NCBI GenBank assembly: GCA_032164245.1 | Contig: JAVMKO010000018.1 | Coordinates: forward strand, 434,001 to 498,000 | DNA: 64,000 nucleotides | Source: Sternotherus odoratus | Lineage: Eukaryota > Chordata > Testudines > Kinosternidae | Reading direction: 5' to 3' | In this document: piece by piece, positions 35,276 to 47,596 of the stretch | Numbering within the stretch: position 1 is the first letter of the stretch | Layout of the letters: each line of letters starts with the position of its first letter | Program-made: the position numbers and the translations under genes | The notes under the pieces: generated by a model | The model's input: only the letters and a program-made list of their open reading frames with translations | Database searches by the model: none | What the model was told of the DNA's origin: nothing

Positions 35276-38200
35276 GTCTATATGCAACTGAGCACCTTTT
35301 CCTGAGGGGGTCGGGTGAGAGCGGAAGGACTTTTCAGGGTGAATTATATTAATACTCTGCAATCATATTGCACAAACTTTGAAAAACAGCCATGGAGCTA
35401 CAGCTACAACTGGGGCTGTGGGAGCCTCGGACAAAGTGCCAGAAATAAAGATAGTTTAGCGCGTTGATGAGCAGTTCTGACACTTGTGAATTACCCAAAG
35501 ACCTGCCTTTATGCAACAATATTTATGTGGGGACGCCACTCCCTATTCTAGTATCTGTGATTCAACCTATGGAAGCAGAGCAGTAACAGTTTCCGCAATC
35601 CAGACATCTGCTTACTGAACATTTCAGGAAAGGTCAGCACCAAGGACTCTGGAATGGAAGGCTGAGGATCACTCTGAATGAAGAAAGAACATTTCTGTTA
35701 TACATTACCCAGCTTTATTCATTCCCCGCTTCAGTCTACATCCCGCCAGACGTGCAGGGAGCATACCACAGGGAATATGTACTGCATAGGGCAAGCCAGA
35801 GTTAAAGAAAAAGGGAGAGGAATAGAGTTGGATTTTTAATGGCACTTTGTCTACAGCTTGCTGTCAAGGTTGTCTACAATCACACAGCTACTGGTTTTCA
35901 TCATATGAAGCTTGGAAGATTGAGGTGGTGAGGGGGGAAGGCTGATTATCTGAGAAGAATGAGGACACGCATTTCTGTTTTCATATACAAAAAACTTTCT
36001 ATGATTAATGGAATAAACCTGCATCAGTTTAAACTGCAGATCTCGCAACAAACTCTAAACAAAGGAAAAGGCAGAGATAAAATATATGTCCTTCAAATAA
36101 AAATGGATGCTCTTAAACTGAAATCCTGATAATGGAGAGGGCTTCACATTGGCATTTCCAATAGGACACAGTCTATCCTTGTTTAATCTCTTAAGAAACT
36201 GGGAAGTATTTTAATTATCTCTTTTTCATAATGGGAGAAGAAACTTGTTCCATGGGAGGTAAAGACCCTAAGCCAAAAGGTTCTCATGTAAATTACAATG
36301 CTCAACTTGAGCTGACGAAGAGAAAAGAAGTTTTCTTCAATTTTGATGGCATTCCCTGATGTGTGGCCTTTTACTATCGTCATAAAAAGGCAGCAAATTA
36401 GGAAAGCACTATAAAATACCAAAGGAAACTGCTGGAATCCGTCAGAAGAAGCCAAACTTCCAGCAGAAGCATTTAAAGTGAAGGAGACAAACATTATGCT
36501 GCCAATGCTGTGAGCAGGTGCCAAGAGTAGGAGAAAAGCAAGAAGACTTTGCTAAGGAGAGAGCCAAAACCACATTAGTGCCCAGTGCAAATGCCAGAGA
36601 CATGAGCAGCATGGTACCCAATATGACAAGGGGGAGGGAAAACGATGGGGAAGGCTTCTGGTATTTATAAGACTTTTACTGAGTTTATAGTATCCAGTAT
36701 AGTTAAAGCCAGGCAAGACCAGCTCCCACTGCTGGACTATGTTCTAGCTCTCCACTATTTAACTCCTGCATGGGAAAGAGATTTCAGAATCTCTTTTCCA
36801 GGAGAAAAGTTCTGTTTATATTTCCAAACCTAGAACTAGTCAGAGGAGCTAAAGGAATGAGGCAGAAGTGAACAATTTCTCTCACCCTTCTGAGCCCATC
36901 TCTGTTATTTTGTCCTCCATTTAGAGCAGAGAGACTTGCCCCTGAGAGCTTCCCCCTCCAGCCGGGGCTCCTAGGGGCCTGTGGAAGTCTACAAAATGGG
37001 CAAACTGACAGGAAACCAGAAACCACCAGAACATTTAGATTTTGATCAGTCAACATTTTCCAACAACAAATATTCTGTCAGAAAATATCCAACCAGCTAG
37101 TCTCTTTTGAAAATTTCTCTGATTTTTAATGACAACAGTTTGCATTGCCTCCAAAAGACAGTAAATCCAGCAGCACAAGGTCACCACAAGGCAAAGGGGC
37201 ACTAATTCAGTGCTGACTTAGAAGGAAAAGTGCCACCCATGAATCCCCAGTATCTCTTCCTTTAGTACTTGCTACAGGGGTTCTTTCAAGATTTCCCAAC
37301 TAAATCCCGACTCAATGGGATCTTGCTTAGCTTTTGAGACCTGACAGAAATAGAGAACAAATTAGGCGGCATAACTTTCACCCACTTACACGAACATTGA
37401 CATATACTTCCATAGTTGTATAAACAAGTTCAAAATGTTGGTTTACACATACAGCCAGACAGCAATTACAAATACATAAGTTAATCACTGACAATTCATG
37501 TGTAAGTCAGTGTAAATCACTAGGTTTTGTATATGATGAAAATGATGTAAACCTCATTTTTCATTCAGTGTTATTTTGGAAAAGATTTGCTGCTGCTTTC
37601 AGACTCATTTCTTCCTGTTACTCAAGGGGCCAGCCTAAACCACAGCCCCCTTGGCTCACATCTGCAAGGACTCTGCTTTTGTTTTCATTGCTCACAGATA
37701 CAGAATCTTCTCTCTTTGTCACTTTATAACAAAATTCTGTCTTTGCATTTCAAACAGGCTCAGAGAGACAGAGCTAAATTCAAAACACTTCTATCCTCAT
37801 CATCTCTTAGAAATGCCAACATTATAAAGCATGCCCCAAGTGGCTTCTATCTTCCTCAACTAACCCAAGCCATACATGCAACAATAGATGGTATGAAACG
37901 AGAGATATTTTAATTTCAAAGCTCTGCTGACATTCACCAAGTGCTCTCAAGGTTTATATCAACAGAATGCACTGCTTGAAATTCCACTTTGAATTCCGTT
38001 TGTGCAATCTCTTCTCTAATATGCTGGTGTTTTAGTTCCTCAAGAATGTTGTTAACCTTTATATTTTAATATATTGCTCGATGTTATGAACAATCAAAAA
38101 TGTAGCTAAAGATACTTTGCTTCTATTTTTTTATTGCTGGTGTTATGGTTTGGCCAAGAAATAGGAAACTGTCATTTCCAAGGGGAAAATGAGAAAAACT

Positions 38201-38358
38201 CAAAAGAAAGTATCTTGAGCCCATGATAAGCTCAGAGACCTGCTGTGGCTCAGTCTTGCTCTTTAAGTTCTCTCAGGCTTTAAGCTATTTCTCTGTATAT
38301 GCAAATACAGTAAAAGTAGTTCCTAGCCTGATGGCCTAGCACAAAAACTCAATGCAGT

Positions 38359-38431
38359 GTGTGTTAGTGTGAAAGACTGTGTGTGAGTAAGGGTCTGTGT
38401 GGGTAAGAGTGCGGGATTGTGTGTGTGTTCT
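38359..38431. repeat. Decayed GT-rich simple repeat
   Basis: Irregular GTGTGTG blocks are interspersed with AGTAAGGGT-like spacers. Confidence 0.7.
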
Positions 38432-38631
38432 CCTTTCTGAAGATGAACAACTTTCAGTCATTCAGACAGTACCATGGATTCCTTGCCCTCAGTTGGACCA
38501 TATATTAGTGAAATAGGTCTGACTTATTGACACGTGGCTACCAATAAAAGGGCTTTGTGAAACATCTGTAACAGCGGAAAGCCCGCCCTTTCTAAGTCTC
38601 TCCTGACTGCCCTTGTGCCCTGTCCAGCATT

Positions 38632-39140
38632 ATCACAGAACCATAGAAATGTAGAGCTGAAAGGGACCTCAAGAAGTCATTAAGTCTTGCCAATGCAGTA
38701 TGTCAGGACCAACTAAACCTAGACCATCCCTGACAGTGTGTGCCTACCCTGTACCTAAAAACCTGCAGTGACAGGGATTCCACAACCTCCCTTGAAAGAC
38801 TGTTCCAGAGCTTAACTTCCCTATCATCTAACTTAAATCTCCCTTGCTGCAGATTAAGCCCATTGCTTCTTGTCCTATTTTGAGTGGACCTGGAGAAGAA
38901 CCAATCACTGTTCTCTTTATAACAGCTCTTTATATATGTGAAGATTGCAGGATGACCTGATAACAATCTTCTTTTCTCAAGACTAAACATACCCATTTTT
39001 TTTTAACCAGGTCAGGTTTTCTAAACCTCTTATCATTTTTGTCACTCTCCTCTGGACTCACTACAATTTGCCCACATCTTTCCAAAAGTGTGGTACTCAG
39101 AACTGGACACAGTACTCATCAGTGCTGAGGGGAGCAGGAC
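38632..39140 (-). mobile_element. CR1 LINE 3' relic, about 500 bp
   Basis: Read as antisense CR1: ATCACAGAACCATAGAAATG, GCTGAAAGGGACCTCAAGAA, CCTGCAGTGACAGGGATTCC, CTTAAATCTCCCTTGCTGCA, CCCATTGCTTCTTGTCCTAT and GTGGTACTCAGAACTGGACA. This is the standard order from the 3' terminus into the 3' part of CR1. The short minus-strand ORF at 38703-38996 is a remnant of it, not a gene. Confidence 0.9.
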
Positions 39141-41638
39141 AATTGTGCATACACTCCATCTATGTCAGCTATTGGTCAAAATTTCTCTGCCATTGACAAG
39201 ACTAAGTTTTCCCTGACCCAGGATTTTCTTTCTTCAAGTAACATCTATTTAAATGCAGAGACGCGGTATAAGGCCTGTTCTTATATTAGCCTTTGGGGGC
39301 TGCTGAGGCAATTGCACCTGGGACATGCTTTACTCCAGGAGACTGAACACTTCACAGCAAAGAGCACCACGCTTGGCAGTGAGGAAGGTCATTAAGTTCA
39401 TCAAAGTGCATGTTATTTTTGGCAGGCTAGTCTCTTAGGATGCCATCGACAGCAGGTGTTGAAATAAATCCATACTTCAGCCTTAACAACCTTGCCTGGT
39501 GGGCTCTGTTGTTCTCCTCGGGTTCTTATACTGAGCCTGTCACTAGGGTATCTGAGCACCCAGGACAACAACAAAGGTGCCACCGAAAAAGATTTTTTTT
39601 CTATTACTCCAATGGCTGCTTCCTGTCTTTTGTTACTTTGGATGATGCCTTCGTCAGAGTAGTGACCTCTATTAAGTCTCACAAGCATGTTTTTTTGTTC
39701 TCTGTATTTTTGATCTGTTACTTATCCCCATACCAGGATGCAATCTATTCCCAACGTTCTCATTCATTCTCATATTACTGGTAGCAACACCATACAGTGA
39801 GCACAGGGCTGTGGGGTTCAAGGTTACTGAAAGGGATGTGAACGTCAGTCTGTTGCCTGCTGGGAAGATGTGCTTGGGGATACATCAGATAAATGCTGTT
39901 TAATATTTGATCTTCATTGTAAAGTGCATGGTAAAAGAGTCTTTTTATTTTATTTTATTTAATTCATTTACTCTATCTCTGGGGGCTCTGCCATTTATAG
40001 TTTCTTTAAATTTGTTACTGTTGATATCAGTGACTAGCAATAAAAATCTCAGAGGAAGAACATTAATAATATTTGAAATAGTTTTAGAATGTTGGCTTTG
40101 AGAGTCCTGAGAAACTTTTGATTCAATGGGGTGATCCTTGTATCACTGCTATATAACTTACACATTATCTGAAGATCTTCTTGTGACTCTCTAGTCATTC
40201 CAGCAAAGAGTAAAACCCAGTGTCAGTGATCCTGACACACTCTTTTCCTTTCCACATTACATTTATTTTTTCTTTCTGAAGTCAAGCTTCATTTTTGGCA
40301 GAAAAAGTGAGCATCTATAAACATGTGAGAGTCCAAATCAAAGCTGCGTTGGGAAGATACAACATAGCGGCATTTGAAGCAATTTTTAAGAATGTGTTTT
40401 ATTTCTGGATAAGGAGAGCCAGCTAGTTGTTAGATGTGAGATTCCTGTAGCTTATTTCCCTTAGAATTCATTTTACTGATATGAAATCTACAAGAATGTT
40501 TTAATTAGTTTCCTCCTGTCATTCAATATTAATTTAAAGGGCTCTCTTAATCCCCATGCATTATCAATGTTCATAATGTCTTACCTGAGCCTTTTCTTTC
40601 TGGTAGTTTTTCTCACCCTATGCAGACACTTGGGAATTGCTCCTCCCAGCCAGCAGATAGAGACAGTGCAAGTAAGCTTTTGAAGGAGGTCATGCTTACA
40701 TAAGGGGGGCTTGCTGGTGCATTGGAAGCCTCACCAGACAGACTGACTTTCGCAGTGGGGGGAAAACAGCTGGACCAGCAACTTCAGAACTTTTTCTACT
40801 GTAAACTGACTAATACGATGAGAGCCTGGAGCAGCAGGGATGAGTTCCGGGACAGAAAATGCATCTTGTAACAAGAAATGCCACCCCTCTCTTTCTTCTT
40901 TTCTACCAGTCCTGAAGCTGTGACGTGCCCCAGACAGTCCAGAGTAATGAGACCTTACAGCTCTTGCCATAGGCTGTGCCAGGATATATGTGGCTGTCTC
41001 ACCTGCAGTGTTTACCACCATAGATCCCCAACTGGCTGTCCTGCAGATTGCTACCAGAGATGACATGAAGTTACCACCCTACTTATATCAATAACTTAAC
41101 ACATGCATTTTCTCTGCTGCTCAGAGAGGCTTTCACAATACCCTCCTCTCTGATCCACCTGGTGACAGTAGATTTTCACTCCGTGTTAGCCGTCCTTGCG
41201 GCTTCAGTATAGTACAGGTTGTTTTGTTTGTTTTCTTAGTGGTGAGGTTTGCATTAGATTTTCTGAGCTCACCTGATATCCATCCAGGTCATGGAGTTAC
41301 TCCTCTGTTTCATGTGAAAGGAAATGTCACCTCTTGCCATATATAGCTGTGGAGGCCTTGTCTAGATGGAGTATGATGAAGCGCTCTTGGTTCAAATTGG
41401 CTTTTAGCTTCCTAACTGCTCAGGTCAAGCCGAGATCCACTGAAAATGGAACTTGTAGAACCAGGAAACCTTTCCCATTCTTGAGGGCAAACATCCTCAT
41501 TTGATTGATCACTTTCTAAAAGAAATATCCTTCCCTGAACCCAAACCCCCTTCTCTAGCTGCTCAGTTCTAAAAGTATTTTATTCCGCAGACTTTAGCCA
41601 GGGCTTCCTGGAGGTGAATTAACAAATGTGAAAAATCA

Positions 41639-41651
41639 CCCCCCCCCCCCC
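41639..41651. repeat. Poly-C tract
   Basis: An uninterrupted C run of about 13 bases; likely length-variable. Confidence 0.9.
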
Positions 41652-42496
41652 GTCAGCAGCATGTCAATGACCTTTGCATATATCTGCAATGTGGAGTCCA
41701 CACTCTGTCTTTCTACAGAATATTATTTAGGTGTTCAGGAGTCTGTAAATGGCAGTCACACTCCTCAAATTACTAACTGACCTTCTGGATATCAAGTGCC
41801 CCCAGGCTTACCTCAGGCAGCTTAACCTTCTAACATGGTCATTTATCCCACAATGATGACTGCTTCATCCAGCATGAGTGCTTAATCAATAGTCTATCAG
41901 CATTATTGATGAAAGGTTACATTTGAGATACTACTGGTGCAAATAGTTTGAAAATCTTACTGAAGAGAAGTAACTGCAGAGCTCTCAAGCCCTGTCCTGA
42001 AGGGTGAAGGATCAGATTCAAGTCCCCTGATTGGTATCTATTAATTAGTCTGACAGATGACACAACTGAGGCTGAGGATGTTGCACTGTCACCGGAAAAA
42101 GACGCAATTTCAATTAATTGGAAATGAGGTGCCCTGACACCAAAATGATCAAGAGAGCAACAGGGATGTTGACTTCGTGCCAAAGCTGGAAGCAATTGAC
42201 CTTCTCTCCTTAGCAATGCAACAACAGAGAGGCTGATGCTGCTAGTTAATGAAAATGAGAGCTACTGTATGCGTGTCTCTGTCATATCCATCTCCTAATC
42301 CTGCTCCAACTCCTCACTGATTATAACACATCCTAACACACCCTACCTCTCCATACTGTAAGCACAACACAGGACTGTTCTTTTTGAATTTAGATAGAGT
42401 ATTTCAGCTAGATGCTAATGTGATAAATAAATATAAATACTATTCCCACACTTCCCATATTCTCTCCCTCTTGTGCACTAACACACATTCCTCTTA

Positions 42497-42512
42497 TACA
42501 CACACACACACA
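42497..42512. repeat. (AC)n microsatellite
   Basis: A short run of about eight AC units. Confidence 0.9.
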
Positions 42513-44617
42513 TCATGCTAACACCAGTAGTACACAGCAGCTTTAGACAATTATTGATGATTGCATAGTGCATAGTGCTTGCATAACACCATTTTTTACT
42601 CTCTCTCAGCAGAGGGATCAGCCAGCGGAGTGGGCCAGGAGGGGTCTCTGTTGGTCTGGAGGTTATCAATCCTATACCATTCACTAGTACTAAAATTCAC
42701 ATTAAAAGAAGAGGGCTAATGAAATCAACTCTCTGAACTCTGCTCTCTATTGCTGTATTCCGCGTTGCTGAATAGCTGGGCCACAAACCCCACTAAAAGC
42801 CAAATTTATATTCCTAAGATGTACCTCATTTGTTTGTGCTACATTCCTAATGACAGATTCCGCAGTGTCTCATCATGAGAATTCTTCCCCTGAAGTCCTT
42901 GGGAATTGTGTGTGAAAACCAGCTGCAGAATCAGGCAATAAACAGGTAAATTTATGAATGATCAGGGCTCTTTATTCACTTCAGTTCAGGTGTTTAACTC
43001 CCTTTGGCATCAATAGGACGCTAATGTTATATGTGTACACCTAGGAGAAAATATAGCAAACAGCATCAGTAGCCAAACTCAGCTCCCCAGGGATCTGCAC
43101 CACTTCACCCACAAGGTGGTTTTGCAGAAAGAAAAGAGGCTAATGGAATCCCAATTCTAAATTTGTTCTCTGTATCTGCCACTGGAGAAAATGTGCTTTT
43201 TGTTTTAACACTGAAAGCAGAGCTGAGGCAGCATGCAGGCGGCTCAAACAGGATCATTATTTTGGGTGCTGAGTGGCAGAAAAAACAGCATGTGATGGGT
43301 ATGGACAATTTCTGATGATAGGATGCCAGAGTGACCGACCTGGCAGGCAGCCTCAGTTAACACAGAGTAAAAATAAATAGGGGAAAATAAATATTCCCCC
43401 AGGAAGATCAGCAAATTCATCATAAAACTTCAGCCCAATTACCAGAGCTACTCTCATGCACGCCAAGAGCCAGGAGTGCTGACTCATTGTTTTTGGACTT
43501 AATGCCCTTGTTAATGCCCATGCAGCTCGCTGGATTTAAAGATCCTTTCCTAGCTCCTGTCTGCTCATATTTTCCTTCACAGGTCAGGGTCTTTCCCTAC
43601 TCCACAGGGGAATGTATGCTAACTTGCGTCCAGGTGTGGGAAAGCAGGGAGTGAATGAAATTGGCTTTTGGGCACTGACAGGGAAATGCTGGAGAGGATA
43701 AAAGAATTCTATCCTGTATCAACCCCTGGAATTAGTGCAGGAGCCCAGCTGCTCTCTGGGGGTCCTGTGGTTATTTGTAGTTAGCAAGAGTTGATGTCAT
43801 TAGGCCAGCCAAGGAAAAGCACCTGCCCTTCAGCACATTTTGCAGCCTCAGAGCTGCTCTTTGGGAGCAGCTGGGTAATCTTCCAGCACATGACAGGATG
43901 TCGATACCTTCAGTACCTGTATTAGTTAAGCAGAACAAGGTGAGCCTTTGTTTAGCCCTTGGGCTCAGGTCAAATAGATGGCAAAAGTAGAAGCTACACC
44001 CAATTAGATTTTTAAGCAGAGAGCGAGAGAATCTATCAGAAGCCTGTTTGGAGGCTTAGCAGGCCAGTTGTGCAGTGCTGGCCTGTGATTCTAGCCTGAC
44101 TAACACAACTCAGGATATTTAGAGGCCTGTGTGATGGTCTCACATGCATTACAATATCTACTAGCCACATGGAGAACTCTCTTCTGCATTGTCTGTGAAC
44201 TGCTGTTCTCTGTGTTTGAGAGCTGTGTGTTTGAGTAGATGACTCAGTCTCTCTCTGGGCTTTTGTTATCCTCATTACCAGAATGTACTATGAAATTACA
44301 GAGTTTCTGACCTCTGCTGGGAAATATCGGATTTAGAGACAAATCTGCTGGCCTGGCCATGTTTTTTCTCTCTTCAAAATGGAGATCCCTCAGAAGCTGT
44401 GCACACACCCCTCCACACTGAGGGAAGAGGCGAATGTCATATCATTTTGGGTTTGTACTCCAAGGGGGAGGACTATCTGGGGGCTGTGGCAGGCCCCTTA
44501 AGCTGAGCCTTCATAGTTACAAGTCCTTCAGCACTGCAAAGACAAAGAGAAATATTAGGAGTAAGAATTAAAAGTTCACCCCTGCAGAACTTGGACACAG
44601 ATTCCTGGGTTCCATTC

Positions 44618-44712
44618 TATGCATCCAATGAAGTGGGCTATAGCCCACGAAAGCTTATGCTGAAATAAACTGGTTAGTCTCTAAGGTGCCACAAGTATTC
44701 CTCATCTTCTTG
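44618..44712 (+). mobile_element. Reptile retroelement 3' tail (Penelope-type or SINE sharing it)
   Basis: GCATCCAATGAAGTGGGCTA, TAGCCCACGAAAGCTTATGC, then GGTTAGTCTCTAAGGTGCCA and CAAGTATTCCTC is the very abundant turtle tail 'gaagtgggctgtagcccacgaaagcttatgct...ctctaaggtgccacaagtactcct'. The stem GTGGGC-TATA-GCCCAC and the following GAAA-GC-TTAT-GC resemble stems II and III of a hammerhead ribozyme. The exact family (Penelope-like element, or a SINE with the same tail) cannot be settled here. Confidence 0.7.
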
Positions 44713-45110
44713 CTCTGTTCCTCAATAGGATTTGTGAGGCTGTCATTGAGTCAGTTCCCTACTATTGTACACCCCATTTGTTTGGCTGAGAAGGGCATGT
44801 ATCTGAAGGAGACACTCCAGGACACTTTCTCCTTTCCTGTGTTTCTTTCTTTTATTCTCCGGCGTGGTGCTGACTGCACATAATGCAACGAACGAGGCAA
44901 GATCCGGAGCTTGGTGGATCCCAGGAATGCATCTATCACATCCTACACCATTGCCAGCCCCAGCCATCATCTTGATGTTGTGTGGGCAGGAGAGGTGTTT
45001 CTGATCCCAGCCCATCACCAAGTCTGAAATCCACACATTTCACAGAAATGATATTGCTGTTACATGAGAGACAGGAAGGTATTAAACATGGCTCAAAGAG
45101 CTGAGGTTTG

Positions 45111-45115
45111 CAGAG
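45111..45115. repeat. Target-site duplication (left) of the 710-bp LTR
   Basis: CAGAG, identical to 45826-45830. Confidence 0.7.
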
Positions 45116-45825
45116 TGTAACGGGGTCACCACTCGCCCCCGCGGCGCCTCCCGCTGGTCGTCTGGGGAATCAGCTCCTTCAGCGTCCAGAGCGCCCTCCG
45201 CAGGTTGATGCCCCGCTCCTTTGCTGGCCCCGTGTCCCTCCCGGACCCCAGTGCCCTCCAACTGTGGGTGCTGCACCCCTGCAGTACCCCCTTGGTGTGA
45301 GGGTCTCCCCTCCCCAGGGGAACCCTCTACCCCCTATCCCCACCTCACCTCAGAGAGTGCCACTGTCAGTCACCACTTGCCCCCACTCACTGGGGTGGAC
45401 TGCAGTATCATGGCTTCTCATCACAGGCAAGGAGGGTTGGCCTGCTGCTGCTATCTCCAGCCCTGGGCTGCTCCCTGCAACCCTGGTAGTTCTGGGTCAG
45501 ACCTTGTATCAGGCCCGGAGCTCGTGGCTAGAGCCCACCCAGCTCCTTCTGCCCTGCCCCAGCTCTGCCCTAACCCAGGTACCTGGCTCAGCTCCTGCAG
45601 CTATGCCTGTCTCCCTCTGAATGCAGAGGAGACTGTGTTCCCTCTGCCTCCCTGCCTCCCAGCCCTTATATCCTGGCTGGGAGTGTTTGGGGCGTGGCCA
45701 CACCTCTGAGCCCAAACTCCCAATCAGCCTGGGAGTTTGCAGGCTAGCCTCCCAGGCTATTTCAACCCCCTTTTGGGGCTTTTCCAAGCCCCTTCTGGTA
45801 GGTGGCGGGTGGTCACCCCGCCACA
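45116..45825 (-). mobile_element. Solo LTR (about 710 bp) with 5-bp target duplication
   Basis: The element begins TGTAACGGGGTCACCACTCG and ends with the inverted copy GGTCACCCCGCCACA, so it runs TG...CA with about 22-bp imperfect inverted ends. It is flanked by CAGAG on both sides (45111-45115 and 45826-45830). On the minus strand an LTR-like promoter order is visible: ATTGG (45720-45725) followed about 50 nt on by a TATAAG box (45665-45670). It is strongly GC-rich compared with its flanks. The 162-170-codon ORFs across it are Pro/Leu-rich composition artefacts. No internal retroviral genes are adjacent, hence solo. A DNA transposon with 5-bp duplication is a less likely alternative. Confidence 0.7.
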
Positions 45826-46577
45826 CAGAGTTACACGTAAAATTATCCCCAGTGAATATACTATTGTGTTTGGATGATACTTGGACTACAGTGAAAGGCA
45901 GACATCGTTTTCAGTATCACAAATGCCCCACCAAGTTCACTGTGTCATCTAGTCATCCTTTTTTATAGATACAGAAACAAGAAAAAAATGGAATCTAAAA
46001 GTGCACTGTCAACTTGAATGATTTTCCAGGTGCTTGTTACTAAACAACCACCAACCCTTGGAGCTCCAGAAAGGCAATAAACCCAATAGAACTAATAAAG
46101 GAAAACTGTGTGGGGCTTGACAAATCTGGCTGTCCCTGGCATGTGACAGCCAATTTTACCAAGTGGGCAAATTGAAGTTGTATCGGGGGTGTCCATAGGA
46201 TAAGTGACCCTGAGAAAACTAGCACGGACTCTTAATTTGAAGCTTTATGTTCTTTGCTAAATCCCTCTATAACAGGACTATTTCAAAAGATAGCTACAAA
46301 AATACACCTGCATTGAATAATTATTATTTTTTAACACAGAAGGAAATAATTGCTCATTAAATGCTCTTTAACCGCCATGCTGAACAATAACGTTAATCTG
46401 TACGTAGATAAAGTGGCTTTCCATCCAAAATCCTCAAACTGCTGATCCCACCTGTTCTCTATTAATGATTGTTTTATACCCCTGCTAAAGATACATGGCA
46501 GAACAATCTACTTCTTTGGCTTTGCAATTCTCTCAGCGAGGCACTATAGGCTTCTCTTCACCTTTAACACTTGAATC

Positions 46578-46716
46578 CAGTGGTTCCCAACTTGCGGTAG
46601 TCTGTGCAGAGCTGGCTATTTACATGGTGCTGGCTCACCTTATAGTGGCTGCATTACAGACACTAAACATATATCAACTTCCTAATATCACTTTTCCATG
46701 TAAGCAATTGCTGTAG
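46578..46716 (+). mobile_element. hAT (Charlie-type) fragment
   Basis: CAGTGGTTCCCAACTTGCGG is a Charlie-type hAT terminus. It continues GAGCTGGCTATTTACATGGT and GCTGGCTCACCTTATAGTGG, familiar from a reptile hAT family. The other terminus is not recognised. Confidence 0.55.
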
Positions 46717-47159
46717 ATGCTCAGAGATTCTATCTGACAAATAATGGGGGAGAGAGTCCATGTGACTGGATATAGGAGCTGAGGTGTGCATGAGCTGATC
46801 TCTTGATTATGATGCAGTTCACACTGGGAACGAGTTGGAGAAGCCCAGCCTTAACCTTAAGCCCATTATGTGAAGCCCTGACACTTCAACACTCTCTCAG
46901 CACCTCATTGCTATGCTACCCTGCGACACAGTCTGATGCCTCACACTTCTTGCAGTAGCTAGAGACAGCAAACTACAATTTTTAAGTAAATACTGAAATT
47001 GGTGCCAAGTAAAAGAGAAGCAGCATTGTCATTTGGTTTAGCTGGTTAGTTGAGGTGAATCTGACTATCTGACAGTCCATTGTAATGCAGCAATGAAAAT
47101 TGCTAGCCAGGAGGAAAACTATTTCTTCAGCTGAACTAATTAAGAAAATAATTAAAGAC

Positions 47160-47596
47160 TGTAGTGAGGTGGCGTAGCCTCCCTCTGAGCCGGAGGGGCG
47201 GGACCACTCCCTCCACCCAGCTAGGGCCCGGCCCTCAACAGACAGTCAGCCTGTTGCAGGAGGATCCCTGCTGACCCAGTGGCGGGACACCCCACTGATG
47301 TTAGAGCCCCGGGCTGGAACACAGTGGAGTTGGGCGAGCCTGTGTTTCCCTACTCCTGGCACCTCATCCCTGGAGTGGCAGCCTCCCCTGCCTACAGGTT
47401 AGCGCTATAGACTGCTTACCGACTCTACCCTGCCTAGAGCCTCTTGCCCATTGGGAATTAACCCTGGTTCAAAGGCTGGGACATTGCGCCTACTCTGCTA
47501 ATTCCCCCAAGAGTAAGCCATGATGCTGGTGACATACTGAGGTGGGGTGGTATCCCCATGGGCCAGAGGGAGAGGGACGACTGCTCCCGTACTACA
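47160..47596. mobile_element. Solo LTR (437 bp) with 5-bp target duplication
   Basis: The element starts TGTAGTGAGGTGGCG and ends CCCGTACTACA, so it runs TGTAGT...ACTACA. It is flanked by AAGAC at 47155-47159 and 47597-47601. It is GC-rich within an A/T-rich intron. The first and last 50 bp also resemble each other in direct orientation (TGAGGTGGCGTAGCCTCCC and TGAGGTGGGGTGGTATCCCC). No coding sequence is present. Confidence 0.7.

Noticed and set aside
45108..45709. Overlapping 162- and 170-codon Pro/Leu/Ser-rich ORFs
   Set aside because: They lie within the GC-rich probable solo LTR; stop codons are rare because of base composition.
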